Shown here in pieces: positions 1-11,905 of a stretch of DNA of 64,000 bases; position 1 is the stretch's first letter; every line of letters begins with the position of its first letter. The notes beneath the pieces were generated by a model. It saw only the letters and a program-made list of their open reading frames with translations, did no database searches and was not told the origin of the DNA. The stretch is from Brachypterus glaber. Lineage: Eukaryota > Arthropoda > Insecta > Coleoptera > Kateretidae. The stretch covers positions 22,337,589 to 22,401,588 of the forward strand of contig OY294048.1 in the NCBI GenBank assembly GCA_958510825.1. The letters run 5' to 3'. The translations under genes were made by a program, and so were the position numbers.

Positions 1-840
1 ATTTCTATACGTTTTTGGGGTCGCTGAATCCGAATCTGGGGTTGGTTTGGCTCGGTTAGGTGGCATTTCGTTCCTAACCTCAAAAAATGGATAAAATGTA
101 TCAACTTTCATCAAGTTTTAGAAGTTATTAACGAAATGACCAAGTCAAACCAACTCCGGATTTAAATTCAGCGACCCCAAAAACTTTTTGTTTATCTCGT
201 CTGGTGGACAAGACTTTTCGTTCCTAAACTCAAAAAAGTAATGAAAAGTGTTTTAAGTTTCATTCCTTTTTTGAAGTAAGGAACAAAATGCGATCTGACA
301 TTGTCAAACTAACTCCGGATTTGGATTCAGCGATCCCAAAAACGCATAGAAATGTTTGCCTCGTCTAGTGAACAAGACTTTTTTTTCGCGTTTAAACACC
401 GAGCACAGGACCACAAAAAAAGTCTTGTCTTGACGAGATAAATATTTCTATACGTTTTGGGGGTCACTGAATCCGAATCCGAAGTTGGTTTGACTTGGTC
501 AGATCGCATTTCGTTTGGACCTTGGACTTTGGAACTTACCTCAAAAAAGGAATGAAACTTGGAACACTTTTCATCACTTTTTTGAGTTCAGAAACGAAAG
601 GTCTTTTTCTTTTGGGGTCGCTGAATCCAAATCTGAAGTTGATTTGACATTTCGTTAATAACTTTAAAAAGTGATAAAAGTTAATACATTTTATGACTTT
701 TTTGAGGTTAGGAAAGAAATAGGATCTGACCGAGCCAAACCAACCCCAGATTCGGACACGGCGACCCCAAAAACATATATAAATGTTTGTCACGTCTGGT
801 GGACAAGACCTTTTTTTTCGAGTGCCTGTGTTTTTGTTGA
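1..840. repeat. Alternating inverted array of a ~100 bp unit
   Basis: Six degenerate copies of one unit, recognised by a GCGACCCCAAAAAC core (or its complement) beside a GTCTGGTGGACAAGAC-like block, lie in both orientations. The core is on the minus strand near 1-110, plus near 130-250, plus near 270-400, minus near 415-545, minus near 570-660 and plus near 690-835. Adjacent opposite copies can form long hairpins. Short open frames here run through both strands of the repeat and are not credible genes. The structure resembles a foldback element or a cluster of MITEs. The left edge is cut by the window, so total length is unknown. Confidence 0.7.
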
Positions 841-2028
841 ATCATTAAACCGAGTTGGGCGGGGGTCAAAAAATGTTATAGTAACCTGAAATTTGATATA
901 CAACTCCGTGACATAATATTTTTATTGTAAAGAAAAGTTTATACGAACATAGAAACATAGTAAGGACGACACGCTATAGTATAATATTAATTAAATAAAA
1001 ACCAATTCAAAAAAATGATATTTTGGAAAATATATCGAGGAAAAAATTATTGAATGGGAGTATAGCCGGGAGGGTTAGGACATTTAATTCAAATCCTGAG
1101 ATGTCGGCTAGCGTGAGTTCAATTCTCGCTTTCTCGCTTCCTTTTTCAGTTAATTAAATATAGAAATTTGGCGAAGGCGAGTTACTCCCTATAGACTGGT
1201 TCGAAAGTCAATTAAAGCCGGTAGTTTCCTTTACTACTAACCCACACAAGTACTAGACTTAGGGGATACCTAATAGAATAGTTCGAGCTCAAAGAAATAT
1301 GTTATGTAAAAAATGAAATATATTATCCACTGCAAAGTCTTCACTATGAAATTCAAAGCATTACCGATTCTATTTAATATTATTTTGGTTACTTTTTACG
1401 ACATCCAGAGTTGTTTGCTAGAAGTTATTAGAAAATTCAGACGAAGCCATATTAGGTATTCTCTATCCGTCCGTGTTCAAAAGATACCTTAAAAGACTTA
1501 ATATTAAGTTATTAATGCTTGAGGTTATGTAGTTTAATTTTCTTCAATTCTAAGCCTTAAACAATTAACTTTGAAACGAATATATTTTATAGTGGTTTTA
1601 TAAAAATATATTGTATGCTACATTTACCATTATATTATTAACAGCTAACAAGACAAGTGTACTCAATCAAAAAAAGTTTTTCCAATTCTTAAGGCGAAAC
1701 GCGAAACTTATTTTACTGTTAGGAGCAAAACGGTACTTGATCCCTTTTTTATAAAATGGGTTTTATACAGGATCAATTACGTATTACTTTTTTTCGGATT
1801 CCTATGCAAAAAAGATTTTTACATAAAAATTAGAAAAAAAGTAATACGTAAATTTGACACTCTAACAAGGTTTCTTTGTGCAGGGTCACATATAAATATT
1901 TTTTATTTAACTGGAATTTAGTTAAGTTTTGAAAAAAAGTTTTAAATTAACGAAAAAACTAGTAGTTAAAGAAAATATTCGTAGTTATACTTTTGGTAAT
2001 CTTAACTAAAAAAGTTTAAAATGTATAA
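841..2028. other. AT-rich stretch, no gene; one perfect 18 bp hairpin
   Basis: No coding signal is seen. The only clear structure is a perfect 18 bp inverted repeat (TACGTATTACTTTTTTTC at 1778-1795 and its complement at 1833-1850), which makes a hairpin with a 37 nt loop. It may be a small MITE remnant. A tRNA-like segment at 1060-1140 is listed separately. Confidence 0.5.
1060..1140 (+). other. tRNA-like segment, possible SINE head
   Basis: A B-box-like GAGTTCAATTC follows an A-box-like TAGCCGGGAGG at typical tRNA spacing. The B-box region can fold as a T-arm with mostly paired five-base stems (GCGTG and CTCGC). No clean acceptor stem or anticodon arm was found, so a functional tRNA is unlikely. 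A tRNA-derived SINE head or chance similarity are the alternatives. Confidence 0.25.
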
Positions 2029-3493
2029 ACAGGTTGGGCCAAAAAAAAACCGGCCACTTTTTAAACCGTTATAACTTGTTTGCCTTTTCACCGATCTATA
2101 CAAAATTTGGAATGAATATGCTCAAAACATACATGTAAGATTCTGTAGATAATTCTAATTATTTAAAATATTATTATATTTTTCAGTAATAAAGCTTTTT
2201 CTAAAGGTGTTATTTTAAATCAGTGGGGATTAGAGCAAAATGTATAATTAAAAAAAAATCGTCTTCATTATGTTAAGTGGGGATTAGAGCAAAATGTATA
2301 ATTTAAAAAAAATCGTCTTCATTATGTTAAGTGGTCTTTCCTTAATAGTTATGTATATTTTTCTTTTAACTTAAGATTGTATTTTATTTTTTATATATTT
2401 TTTTTGGAAAGGGTACAGCTAGCAGTAAATATCATAAAAACATGAATTAAGTAGTCTGTTACTCATATCAAATTATTTTTGACATGTCTAAAAAATAATG
2501 TCAAATTGAAAATTATTAAAAATCACGAATCCAAATTGAAAACATCATTTTAAATATATATTTTAAAGCTAAGCAATGAATAAAAAACGAATATATGTAT
2601 TTAAATTAAAACATTTGTAGATAAATAAGAAATAAGTGTAGGTTTGGTCAAAACGAAAAAAAATGCTTGTTTTAGAAACATACGATGAAGGATAATGTGA
2701 ATTTTTGTACTTTTTCAATAAACCAGAATGTGGAAATAACCAACCAAGATCCTGTACCTGTATTATATGGTTTTATATTATTTATAATTAAAACAGTGTT
2801 TAAAATAATTAATTTTATTTGCAATGAAAATATATTTTTTTTTTATTTAGCCAACAGTTAAATCTTGATTTATTTTAGTAATTTCTTGTTTTTTATGTTA
2901 TGTTCATAGAGTTTATGGTACAATTTTTGAATGTGAGTACTTCATTAGTAAATTTTCTGTTATTTCGTAACCATTTTCCTTAAAATATACATCTACAATT
3001 CAGCTCTTACGTTTTTTCTTATTTTTTTATGGAACTCTGCCTTTTCACAGATTTTTGGTCATTTTGAATAGTTTTTAAATTGTTGATTATTTTTTAAGAG
3101 ATGTCAGATAAATAACACGCCTACTCAATCAGTTTTTTGATCTTAAAAATTAATTTATTGCAAATATGTAGCCTTTCAGAAAAATAAGAATAAAAAATAA
3201 ACTATAATTTCAAATTTAAATTTAAATATACTTACCTACTGAAGAAAGACCACATTATGAAGACGAAATTTTTTTTAAATTATACATTTTGCTCTAATCC
3301 CCACTGCTTTAAAATAACCCCTTTAGAAAAAGCTTTATTACTGAAAAATATAACAATATTTTAAACAATAAGAATTATCTACAGAATCTTATATGTTTTG
3401 AGCATATTCATTCCAAATTTTATATAGATCGGTAAAAAGGCAAATAAGTTATAACGGTTTAAAAAGTGGCCGGTTTTTTTTGGCCCACCCTGT
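2029..3493. mobile_element. Non-autonomous TIR element, ~1.47 kb
   Basis: The ends are inverted copies beginning ACAGGTTGGGCC on the left and ending GGCCCACCCTGT on the right. They are followed inward by a shared GGCCACTTTTTAAACCGTTATAACTT block and further matches, giving TIRs of roughly 250-300 bp. No transposase frame lies between them. The left arm carries a tandem duplication of 54 bp (2222-2275 and 2276-2329) that is single-copy in the right arm, so it arose after the arms formed. The ACAGGGTG-type end is common among insect TA-targeting MITEs, but no target duplication is clear here. Confidence 0.75.
2222..2329 (+). repeat. 54 bp tandem duplication inside TIR arm
   Basis: Two nearly identical consecutive units starting AGTGGGGATTAGAGC (2222 and 2276). 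The opposite arm has the complement once, near 3240-3306. Confidence 0.85.
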
Positions 3494-4173
3494 AATAGTG
3501 CTATTATGTTTATGAAAACCAAAATATATTTAGGTATATCAAGTGAAATCACTGTAACAGCTTTACCGGCTACCTAATCAGTAACTGACAGTGGACTCTA
3601 CTGCCCACTAAATTATAACCAATAAAGAACTATTTCTCACTACCAACTAGGTAAGTTGACATAACCTAAACAAAAAGTCAACAGTAATGGAAAGTACTAT
3701 ATCGAGTAAACTTAGTGACAGATGAAACCAATACAAACAAAACCGTAACTAGACAGAAAAAACGATTTATCGGGCAAGGACATTAGGGGTCCGACATTTA
3801 CAGGAAGGGGACTTCGAGACATAAGACTACTTATTACTTAATTTTACATAGTGATTCCATAAAAAAATGATTTGTTGAATTGTCACACATATAAATGTAA
3901 AAAATATTAATAAAATAAGATTGGTAGTGAGAAAAAAGTAATGCGCTACTCGTAGGTAAGTTTTTTTCTGTCTTCGGTAGTGTTTATGGACCTCAGCTCC
4001 ACTTCGGTCCACAAAATACGACCTTACACACAAAAATTCACTAACCTCTACTAGGAACGCAAATAGCTATTACCGGCTAACTAACCCCTACCTTTTTTTC
4101 AATTAGTTTTAGTTTAGAGAGCAACTAATTAACCTTAAACATACAAAATTCTTTTCCTCAAAAGTATAGTTTA
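3494..4173. other. No gene recognised
   Basis: A weak inverted similarity (CTCACTACCAA near 3637 and TTGGTAGTGAG near 3922) hints at an old foldback remnant. Nothing else is supportable. Confidence 0.4.
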
Positions 4174-4486
4174 TACAGGGTGTCTCAACGAAGCCGACTC
4201 GAGTCCGTCAATGAGGTATTAGTTTAGGCGCTATTCACAGGCTTTTTCTAAAAAAAAAAAAAAAATAAAGGCATTTTAATGAAAAATAAGACATAATAAA
4301 AAATATACCATTCCATTTAAAAAAAAATAAGTCAGATGTTACCCACCCTAAGAGGACCTTGTATATTTTAAAATATTTTTATAATGTGCTTTTTTAAAAC
4401 CATAATACTTCTCCTATTAAAGTTTTTCTCTAAAGTGGAGCCTTTACTATATATCGACAGAGTCGGCTTCATTGAGACACCCTGTA
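4174..4486. mobile_element. MITE with TA target duplication, 313 bp
   Basis: The left end TACAGGGTGTCTCAACGAAG and the right end are inverted copies over about 26 bp, including GCCGACTC/GAGTCGGC, and are flanked on both sides by TA (4172-4173 and 4487-4488). There is no coding capacity. TA duplication with a CAGGGTG terminus fits a Tc1/mariner-mobilised MITE; family assignment is inference. Confidence 0.8.
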
Positions 4487-4793
4487 TATTGATGGGAGCT
4501 CTCTTCTTAGTCATCGATATGGATTAAATTTCTTTTAGAAAATATAGGTTGAATTTACGGTATTTAACGAAATGTAAAGTTATTGGCTAAATCGAAGCGA
4601 TACATAAAGTTGGAACGCTTTTCTTTGTAAAATTTATTACGGAATTTTTCGCATGACTTAATTCCTTAAATATAGATGGCATAAATACAAACCATTTCTA
4701 GTTTTCTAGTTTGTAATGCAACTGCATTAGCTTTTTCTATTCTATTTAAACCAATTTATCAAGTAAAGAGCCAATAAATGTATGCTTTTACGA

Positions 4794-6251
4794 CAGTGGC
4801 GGACTGGCCACTTAGGCTTTGTGGCAAATGATGCCCCCCCCCCCCCGCCAAATGAGGCTCATGGGGAGGGACTTTTTATAATACGGTAAGTTGGATTTTC
4901 TCTTGTCACAATATTGGTATCAGGATACCAATATTGCGATATATATTTATTTCGCCTATATATAAGTATGGTAATATGGATTATTGAGTTGATGATTTCT
5001 TTCTTGCAATATTAGTATGATAAAGTGGGGCATACTTGACACTAGTATTGCCATGTGTAAACATTAACACATGTCTAATACATAAATATCTTCCACACTT
5101 CGGGCGGATATATAAGTGTGTTAGATGAACAACTCTTTATTGTTTCCTTTTATTAATTAATCTAATCACGTGGGTCGAGTCTTAATTCTAAGGTAGGTTT
5201 AATAAAACTGTATTAAGTTGAATTCATATTTAATTGATTAATTATAAACTAGTACTACAAGAGTGTTATGAAAGTAAATGGTTTATTTACTTAAATTTAT
5301 TCTGTTTCAAAATTTTACTTTCTTTCTATTATCTATATCTTTGTTCAATGGCCAGGATTTCTTATAAATTCTTGCAAATGTTTGTTTTCTTAAAACCTTG
5401 TGGAATTTTCACTTTTTACTGTTTTTTAAACTGGATAATACTTAAATTAGTTAAATTTCAGGAAGACTAGACTAAGTCGAGCCGAAGTGCCATAGTGACA
5501 CGTATTTAGCAAACTGGTTATTAACTGAATATTTGCGGAAGCTTATATACAAAATCCTATGGTCATTAAAAATCTTAATTAACAAATCTAAATATATGAA
5601 AACTAACATCAAACGATTTTAACACTACTTATAAACAATATAAATTATTAGGTAAACAATTAGTAAGAAAAATCATGCCGCCGAACTATATAATCAGAAA
5701 ATTGCAAAATTTTTACAACTTAGGGTAAACTAAGAAGAAATAAAATTTAAAAATGCTTTTGTCGGTCAATTAGAATAAATTAGAATTTCCTTTATTTTAC
5801 AATAACCAATGATTTATGGACAAAAACTAATTACCAAGAAAAAATCCCAAAACCTAAACACATGAAATTTTAATTAGATTATTACATTTACAGAGTCTTT
5901 TAATTAACCTAACTGATGACAACTATTTTTATGGTTTTTAAAATATCACACCTGCATTAGTTTTAAAAAATCAAAATAACTTAATTTCTATCGCATCACA
6001 ATATCAGGTCTGTCTGTAAATAAATTAATAATATAAAAAGTTTAAACATATTTCTTAGCTTACACTTTCGATTTTTAATGTACATTACGTAAATATTAAG
6101 TTTCCCTTAAAAACCATCTGATTTATAGTAATTCATAATACTTATTTATGGATTTCCCCCAAAAGTATTTCCTCCCCCCAAGAAGGGCCCATTCATGAAA
6201 TCGCCATTATGAAATCACCACCCTGAAAAAAAAAACGTCCGTCCGCCACTA
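4794..6251. mobile_element. Non-autonomous hAT element with 8 bp TSD
   Basis: The left terminus CAGTGGCGGAC (4794) is inverted at the right terminus as GTCCGCCACTA (6241-6251). The 8 bp before it (ttttacga, 4786-4793) and after it (ttttacgg, 6252-6259) match at 7 of 8 positions. A CAGTGGCGGA-type end plus an 8 bp duplication is the signature of the hAT superfamily. The 1.46 kb interior has a poly-C run near 4837-4846 and no transposase frame, so it would need a hAT transposase in trans. The one mismatched duplication base suggests moderate age. Confidence 0.85.
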
Positions 6252-6390
6252 TTTTACGGATTGTGGTGTTTTAACTTAAACTTTTGCAGTTATTTGTTGG
6301 TTGTATATTATTACATTATTTATTTTGGTCTGATTTTGTTTTAGTATAACTTTACATTTTATACGACCATCTTTGTAAAGGCCTTTTCCT

Positions 6391-7375
6391 ACACTCCACG
6401 GTGACTCCCAAAAAATATAAGTAGAATTAGAAATACGAAAAAAAAACGGACTACGTTGTAGCCACATGTCTGGAAAGCATATAACAGTTTACTATAAAAT
6501 CAAAGCTGCTGAACCTTGTAAAATATTGTTAAAAACTTCAGGACCTGTCAGTGGTTAGTACGACACTAAACTAAAAATTCATAAGGCAGTTTCTTCTTCG
6601 ATAAATTCGCTTCAATAACTTTATTTGATGCTGTTTTTAAATACTCGTAAAAAACTCAAAAAACCAGATAATTCATTCTAAACGAGCTTAAATATAAGAT
6701 TGTATGTTGTGCTTCATATCATATCTTACTGTGGTATCCGCAATAGTATACTTTTCTTTCTAAATAATAATCCTAGATATTGATAAATAACTTTTATTGT
6801 GTTGAACAGTGTACATGTCAAATTTTAAATTTTTGGACAAAATTATTGTCAAAAATTTATTGGTATAAATTCAGTGTCCTGTAAACAGCAAAATGTTTAT
6901 GATTATATGAGTATAGCAGTGGAATAGATATTCCGTCCACCTATTTTGTCCAATTACCGTACCAAGTGATATTGGTAGAATGTAGTTTCGCACTTCTGAC
7001 GTTCGTCAAGGGTTATCTCAGAACTTCCTACTTTCATTGGACACTGCATTAAACACTGTTCAAAAAATTAAAATATTTTAACATTATGAACACATTTACA
7101 AGAAGAATCTGTTCTTAAGGACACCATAGTAATATATTGAACATCAAGTATTAAGTACAATATAGAAGCTTCGATTTAAACTATCTTAGCAAGTATTGTC
7201 TGGTCTCTTGCTTTTGATAAGCTCATTCAAAAAGATTTTTTAACGTTATTTAACAAGGTGCAACGGCTTCGATTTTATGGTAAACGATATACTCTCCAGG
7301 CATGTGGCTACAATGTGGCTACGTTTTTTTCGTATTTCTAGTTTAACTCATATTTTTTGGGGGTCACCGTACTCC
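6391..7375. mobile_element. Foldback element, ~985 bp
   Basis: Left arm 6391-6540 and right arm about 7240-7375 are inverted. They share CGGTGAC next to a C/G run, AAAAAATAT, TAGAAATACGAAAAAAA and a TGTAGCCACATG block. Weaker inverted matches continue inward, for example around 6720-6740 against 7115-7135, so the whole element is an imperfect palindrome. No coding frame and no clear target duplication were found. Confidence 0.7.
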
Positions 7376-7849
7376 TTTTTTGGTAAACAGGGTTAGGGAT
7401 TCTGTTGATTCTAGAAATTAATGTCGCTACTTAAAAAACATTTTTTTTCTCCATTTTTTGGTTAAGAAATATTAAAAAAATCTTTTTTAAATTTATTTTT
7501 TATTTTTTCTGAATTTTTGACTCTTTTTGTTGTTGTGCCATTAATTATTTAATTATTTATGGATGCTAAATTTTTAATTTAATATATTATATATGTTTCA
7601 GCAAAAAGATTTAAGGTCCCTGTGCTGGATTCTCCTACGCAATTGCCTTTAATCCTTAAACGATTTTTGTACCCTGGAAGACACATACTTATAATTTGAA
7701 AATTCTTATAGTTTAGAACTGGCATGTGTTTTATACTGAGATATATAGTTCTCCTCATGAACCAACGTCTCCGACGAAAGGGTTCTACCTATCAAAAAAG
7801 AAGTTAAAAGGACTTAGTTTTTCTCGTGGATAACGTCTCATTTAACTTA
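7376..7849. other. No gene recognised
   Basis: T-rich stretches near 7440-7520 and otherwise unremarkable AT-rich sequence. Confidence 0.4.
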
Positions 7850-8674
7850 GGGGCTGTCCATATATTACGTAAGGCAATTTTTCAAAAAACAGGGAAAAAA
7901 TACTAGGTACCTCTATTTACACTGAGTGTCACATATAACACGTATATTGTTTATTGCCAGGTACACAAAATAGCACACATTAGTGTTCTGTAAGTACACA
8001 TTCCGCGAAAATGTATCATCGCCGATGATTCATCAGCAAGATTACGCAAGAACAGGGCCGTAAGATTTTTTTTAATATCAATGTCAACAGTTTTTTTACT
8101 GATTACAATATTATAAAATAATTAAAAAAAGGCTTATAATCGACTTCACGTTAATTTTATTATTGAAAACAATTAGTGTGACATCAAGATGTCCCATTAT
8201 ATGTATTTAAGGTAATATTTTTTCTACACGACAAACAATCTGTAATACTTATTTTATTTTTAGTCCGTAGATGCTATATCTATTATAGCGAAACCGCGGT
8301 CACACTAATTGTTTTCAATAATAAAATTAACGTGAAGTCGATTATAAGCCTTTTTTTAATTATTTTATAATAAACCACTTCACTATAAGAAGTTCAGACG
8401 TTCAGAACCATGAATGAATTTTCAAACTGGATTACAATATTATTTAAATATGCATAGTTTCGTCAATTTTTGTGTGAAAAAGGGAATTATGGGCCACTAA
8501 ATAGTAATTTATGTTCAAATAAAAATACATCTACCAAGCTTAGGAAATAAACATTAAATTTATTAAATTCCGTTACGTAACGTTTACATAGACCCCCCCT
8601 CCCCCCTGTCACAAACTGTAACAATTTCTCTGACCCCCCCCCTAGTCGCTTTACGTAATATATGGACAGCCCCC
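7850..8674. mobile_element. TIR element with TA target, 825 bp
   Basis: The left end GGGGCTGTCCATATATTACG and the right end ending CGTAATATATGGACAGCCCC are inverted copies over about 24 bp. They are flanked by TA at 7848-7849 and 8675-8676. There is no transposase frame. A second, much better conserved inverted repeat lies inside it and is listed separately. Superfamily is not assigned. Confidence 0.75.
8109..8372. repeat. Near-perfect 73 bp inverted repeat, nested
   Basis: The arms 8109-8182 and 8299-8372 are almost exact reverse complements (key blocks CGACTTCACGTTAATTTTAT and AACAATTAGTGTGAC) around a ~116 bp spacer. They are far better matched than the host element's interior, suggesting a younger MITE nested in the 7850-8674 element. 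Confidence 0.8.
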
Positions 8675-8676
8675 TA

Positions 8677-9576
8677 CTAGTACCGTAATTAACTATTTCT
8701 TACTTTTCAAAAACTATTTTTTTGTTTAATAAATTATACCTATTAAACCAAGAAAACAATAGTTCCCTATATGTTATCACTCTAAATAACGATGTATAAC
8801 AAAGAAAGATGTATAACAAAACGTTTAAGTTTAATACAAAAGTCGGTTCTTCTTTATTTATATACCTTTGGGTTGACATTAAAAATAGAACGTAGAAAAT
8901 GCAGATATCTGTTGAAGCAGAACATAAAGATTCAATGTATATTGACTAGTGATAGCAAAAAGAGTATTTTTATGACAAAGGTAAAAGAGAATATCACTTA
9001 CACGGTCTGGAATAAATAAGTTTTTTGTTATTTTATGCGAATATGATATTGGAAATTCGGAAAATTTTCTAATTTCGCTAAAATTTGGTATAAATGCATT
9101 TCTTGATACTTTTAGTTTTTTATTTTACATTCGAGCGACCTCGGAGAGAAGAATGTATTTTTTTCTACGACTGTCTTAGAATGTTAGTCAAATCGCACGA
9201 AAAACATACGGTATATAGCATATTCCGTAAGCGGATGACGGTACATCAAAACTCTTACGGTATATAGCACATTTCGTAAGCGGATGATGGAATATGACAC
9301 ATACCGTAAGAGTTTGGACTTTTGTATTTACAAATACTAATTTAACTTGGGAAATAAATATGTATTTTAAGATTTGTCGATAACAAAATAAGATTTACCT
9401 AAAAAAGATTATATAAAAAGATAAAATACTTATCTTTATTTTGTGTAAGAAAAGTAGAAAGCGATTTTTTCTTTTTCGATTCAGTGAAAACGTGGTTTTG
9501 TGCATTTAGAACTTTGTAACTCTAACCTGACGATATTACCACCCGTCTGGAAAGAGTATTCAACTTGTTTTGCATA
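8677..9576. other. No gene; duplicated 49 bp motif at 9206-9320
   Basis: No host gene is seen. At 9208-9242 and 9257-9291 an ACGGTATATAGCA...GTAAGCGGATGA unit occurs twice at 49 bp spacing. An inverted partner of its edge (ACTCTTACGGTAT against ATACCGTAAGAGT) closes the block near 9315, so it can fold. Confidence 0.5.
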
Positions 9577-10238
9577 ATTATTTATTTATTTTATTTATTT
9601 ATTTCGTGCTTTACATAAGTTTACACATGTCAATTTGATTAAAGTAAAATTTAAAATTGTAAAATTACATAGAAAATGCTAAAATTTAATATTTGAATTT
9701 ACATTTAAACATTTTAACTTTTAAAATAAAAATGTATTAAAATCTGTCATTTAAAAATCCATCCATACTGGTATAGGCCTTACTTAGTAATAATTCTTTA
9801 AATTTAATTTTATTTTTTTTTTAGTGGCAATGATTTAATGTGCTGTGATTGTAAAATTTGGGACCGTAAGAATTTGGCCTATTTCCAGTACTACCTAACT
9901 TAAGATACGGTAACCTTAAATCGCCTCGTCGCGACGCGTCGTCGTGTGTTACAATTGTTAATTTCTCCCTATTGGGTGTACTCACTTAAATGTTCTTTTA
10001 CATAAACGACACAAACAAATATATAAAGAGCCGCTGGCACTGTCATGATTTTATTCTAAAAATTTACCTTTTACTTCATCCCTCTATCCCAAATTGGTCA
10101 TGATTCTCAAAATTTTTCTTTGTAGACCAAAAATCCTACTAGTACCTGGTACATGACCCCAGACTAGGAGACCATAGGACAACCTAGATTCAAACAAAGC
10201 ATGGTAGGCGACTTTTAGTGTATTGATAGAAACTAACT

Positions 10239-10600
10239 TTACCAGCGAAGGAAAGATAAAAGTGTTTTTTGCAAGGAACTAGCCAAAGTATTGGTATGTT
10301 CACCCCAGTTAAGGTTTGGATCAAAATTTAGGCCTAAATATTTAATACTAACAGGATTTGTGAAATTAGCCAACATTATGGATCTATGAGAAAAAAATAT
10401 GTGTTTAGTTTTGTTAAGATTTAGCGATAACTTATTAGTCACAAACCATTTGTAAGCTCTTTCTACACCCTTATCCATTTGTTTTTTTTTTGCTACTGTC
10501 AGGTAAGGCATGACCAAAGTCATTATTCAAAATCAAAAAGAGGAGTTGTCCCAGAACAGAACCCTGCGGCAACCTCCATCAGTGTCACCCCCCAACGATC
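10239..10600 (-). pseudogene. LINE RT palm/thumb remnant, YADD box deleted
   Basis: The minus-strand frame gives the RT block LPQGSVLGQLLFLI at about 10600-10540. It runs almost directly into downstream thumb sequence containing WFVTNKLSLNLNKTK and IKYLGLNFDPNLNW. Family RTs have a YADD catalytic box between these blocks; here it is absent, so a deletion removed the active site. The downstream portion (10239-10523) is open for 94 codons. This piece cannot encode active RT. Confidence 0.75.
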
Positions 10601-10833
10601 TTGACCCCGTTTTTGAAACTGTATATTGTTTTCTGTTTGGTAGGACGAGATAAGCATAACACTCAGTGACTCAAAATTATAAAATTTAAATTTTTCAACA
10701 AGTTCTGGATGAGGGACTTTTTGAATATCGCAAAAGGTTCCCCCTATATATTCCCCTTTTCCATTTTTTTAATTACAAAATTTAGTAATTTAATAAAAGC
10801 ATTCTTAGTTGACTTTTTAGACCTAAAACCAAA

Positions 10834-11031
10834 CTAAGGTTCAAAAAATAAATTGTTCCCTTCAAAATGTTCTATAATTTGATCTTTAAGAATACGCTCA
10901 AAATGTTTTGAATAAATGGGTACTATCGAGATAGGTCTAAAATTATTGGGCTCAACAGAACCACCTTTATGTACTGAGATAACTTTTGCGATCTTTAAAG
11001 CCTCAGGGAAACCCCCATTTTCAATAAACAT
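10834..11031 (-). pseudogene. LINE RT fingers remnant
   Basis: A 65-codon frame contains the N-terminal RT signature FRPISIVPIYSKHFERIL preceded by GGFPEALKIAKVISVHK, as in Jockey/CR1/I-group RTs. It is separated from the palm piece by frameshifts and stops. It belongs to the same dead LINE as its neighbours. Confidence 0.75.
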
Positions 11032-11314
11032 ATTACATAATTGTGTAAAAGGGATTATAATATGATTTTTTATATTTTTTATAATAGAGACATATTATAA
11101 TGATCCAAACTCTTTTTATTTTTTAAAGAATTAATTTTATTCCGAATTTTATTAAAACTCACAGTTTTAAATTTAGAAACGGGAAATTCTCCCTCTTTTT
11201 TTAATTAATGAGTATTGTTTAAGGAGCATTTAAAAAATGATTATTTAAAATATTAACGTAAATTTCGTTGTATTGCTCACCTTTTTTAGTTTTTCGATGT
11301 CTGTTTATAAGATC

Positions 11315-11626
11315 TCAGTAAGATTTAGGATTACTACTTCTATACAATATCTGTTTGTTAAAGTACTTCCTCATGGCCATTGTTAGCTCAACTTTATACT
11401 CTCTTTTTAAATCCTTAATATAATTATTTAGTTTGTAAAATGGAAAGTTTTGATAAATTTCATAATAAAAGCGTATATTTTCTCTTTTTTGAGCCAAGGG
11501 AGCAGTATACCACCTACATTTCTTAGTTTCGTATATATTAATAGTTTTTTTATCAACTGGAAAGGCTTGATCAAAGCAACTAGTTAAAATACTCATGAAA
11601 TTTTCAAACTTACAGTTTACTGACAA
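11315..11626 (-). pseudogene. LINE endonuclease-RT linker remnant
   Basis: A 103-codon frame with Lys/Tyr-rich sequence sits between the endonuclease and RT pieces. It includes W-x-T/A-P-L-A-type sequence (CRWYTAPLAQKRENIRF) that resembles linkers of LINE pol proteins. It has no catalytic motif; the assignment rests on position and composition. Confidence 0.55.
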
Positions 11627-11659
11627 ATTAGCATAACCTGTGAAACTCGTCTACTTTAC

Positions 11660-11848
11660 CTAGTTAGTTTCTGCCAGTGATACTGGTTTGTTGACCTTAA
11701 TCTGTATCTCCAGTGCCCCATGGTCCGACAGCCCAAGATGATACACTTTTGTCTTATAGTATTCATTAAAGTTGACCAATATATTGTCTATACAATTATT
11801 AAAGCGAGTACTTTTATTTATTGTAGGCCTAAAACAGTATGAATTCAT
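11660..11848 (-). pseudogene. LINE endonuclease C-terminal remnant
   Basis: A 62-codon frame contains FNNCIDNILVNF and the terminal GLSDHGALEI motif. The SDH triad residues and the preceding NxxDNI/DxI segment are typical of the C-terminal half of apurinic-like LINE endonucleases. The N-terminal half of the domain was not found upstream, so the element is 5'-truncated. Confidence 0.65.
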
Positions 11849-11905
11849 TAAGTCACAGAAATTGACACATTTATATTGTCTCTGTAAAGTAAATGAGCTA
11901 AAAAT

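Larger units (their letters stand above)
9577..11905 (-). mobile_element. Decayed LINE (non-LTR retrotransposon)
   Basis: Read on the minus strand, fragments of an apurinic-type endonuclease, a linker, a reverse transcriptase (RT) and an RT C-terminus occur in the right order. It ends at an (AAAT)n-like tail (9577-9605 on the plus strand reads as ATTT repeats). The RT type resembles the Jockey/I group, but the clade is not resolved. The element is 5'-truncated and interrupted by frameshifts and at least one deletion through the catalytic box. The 5' edge near 11905 is approximate. Confidence 0.8.
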
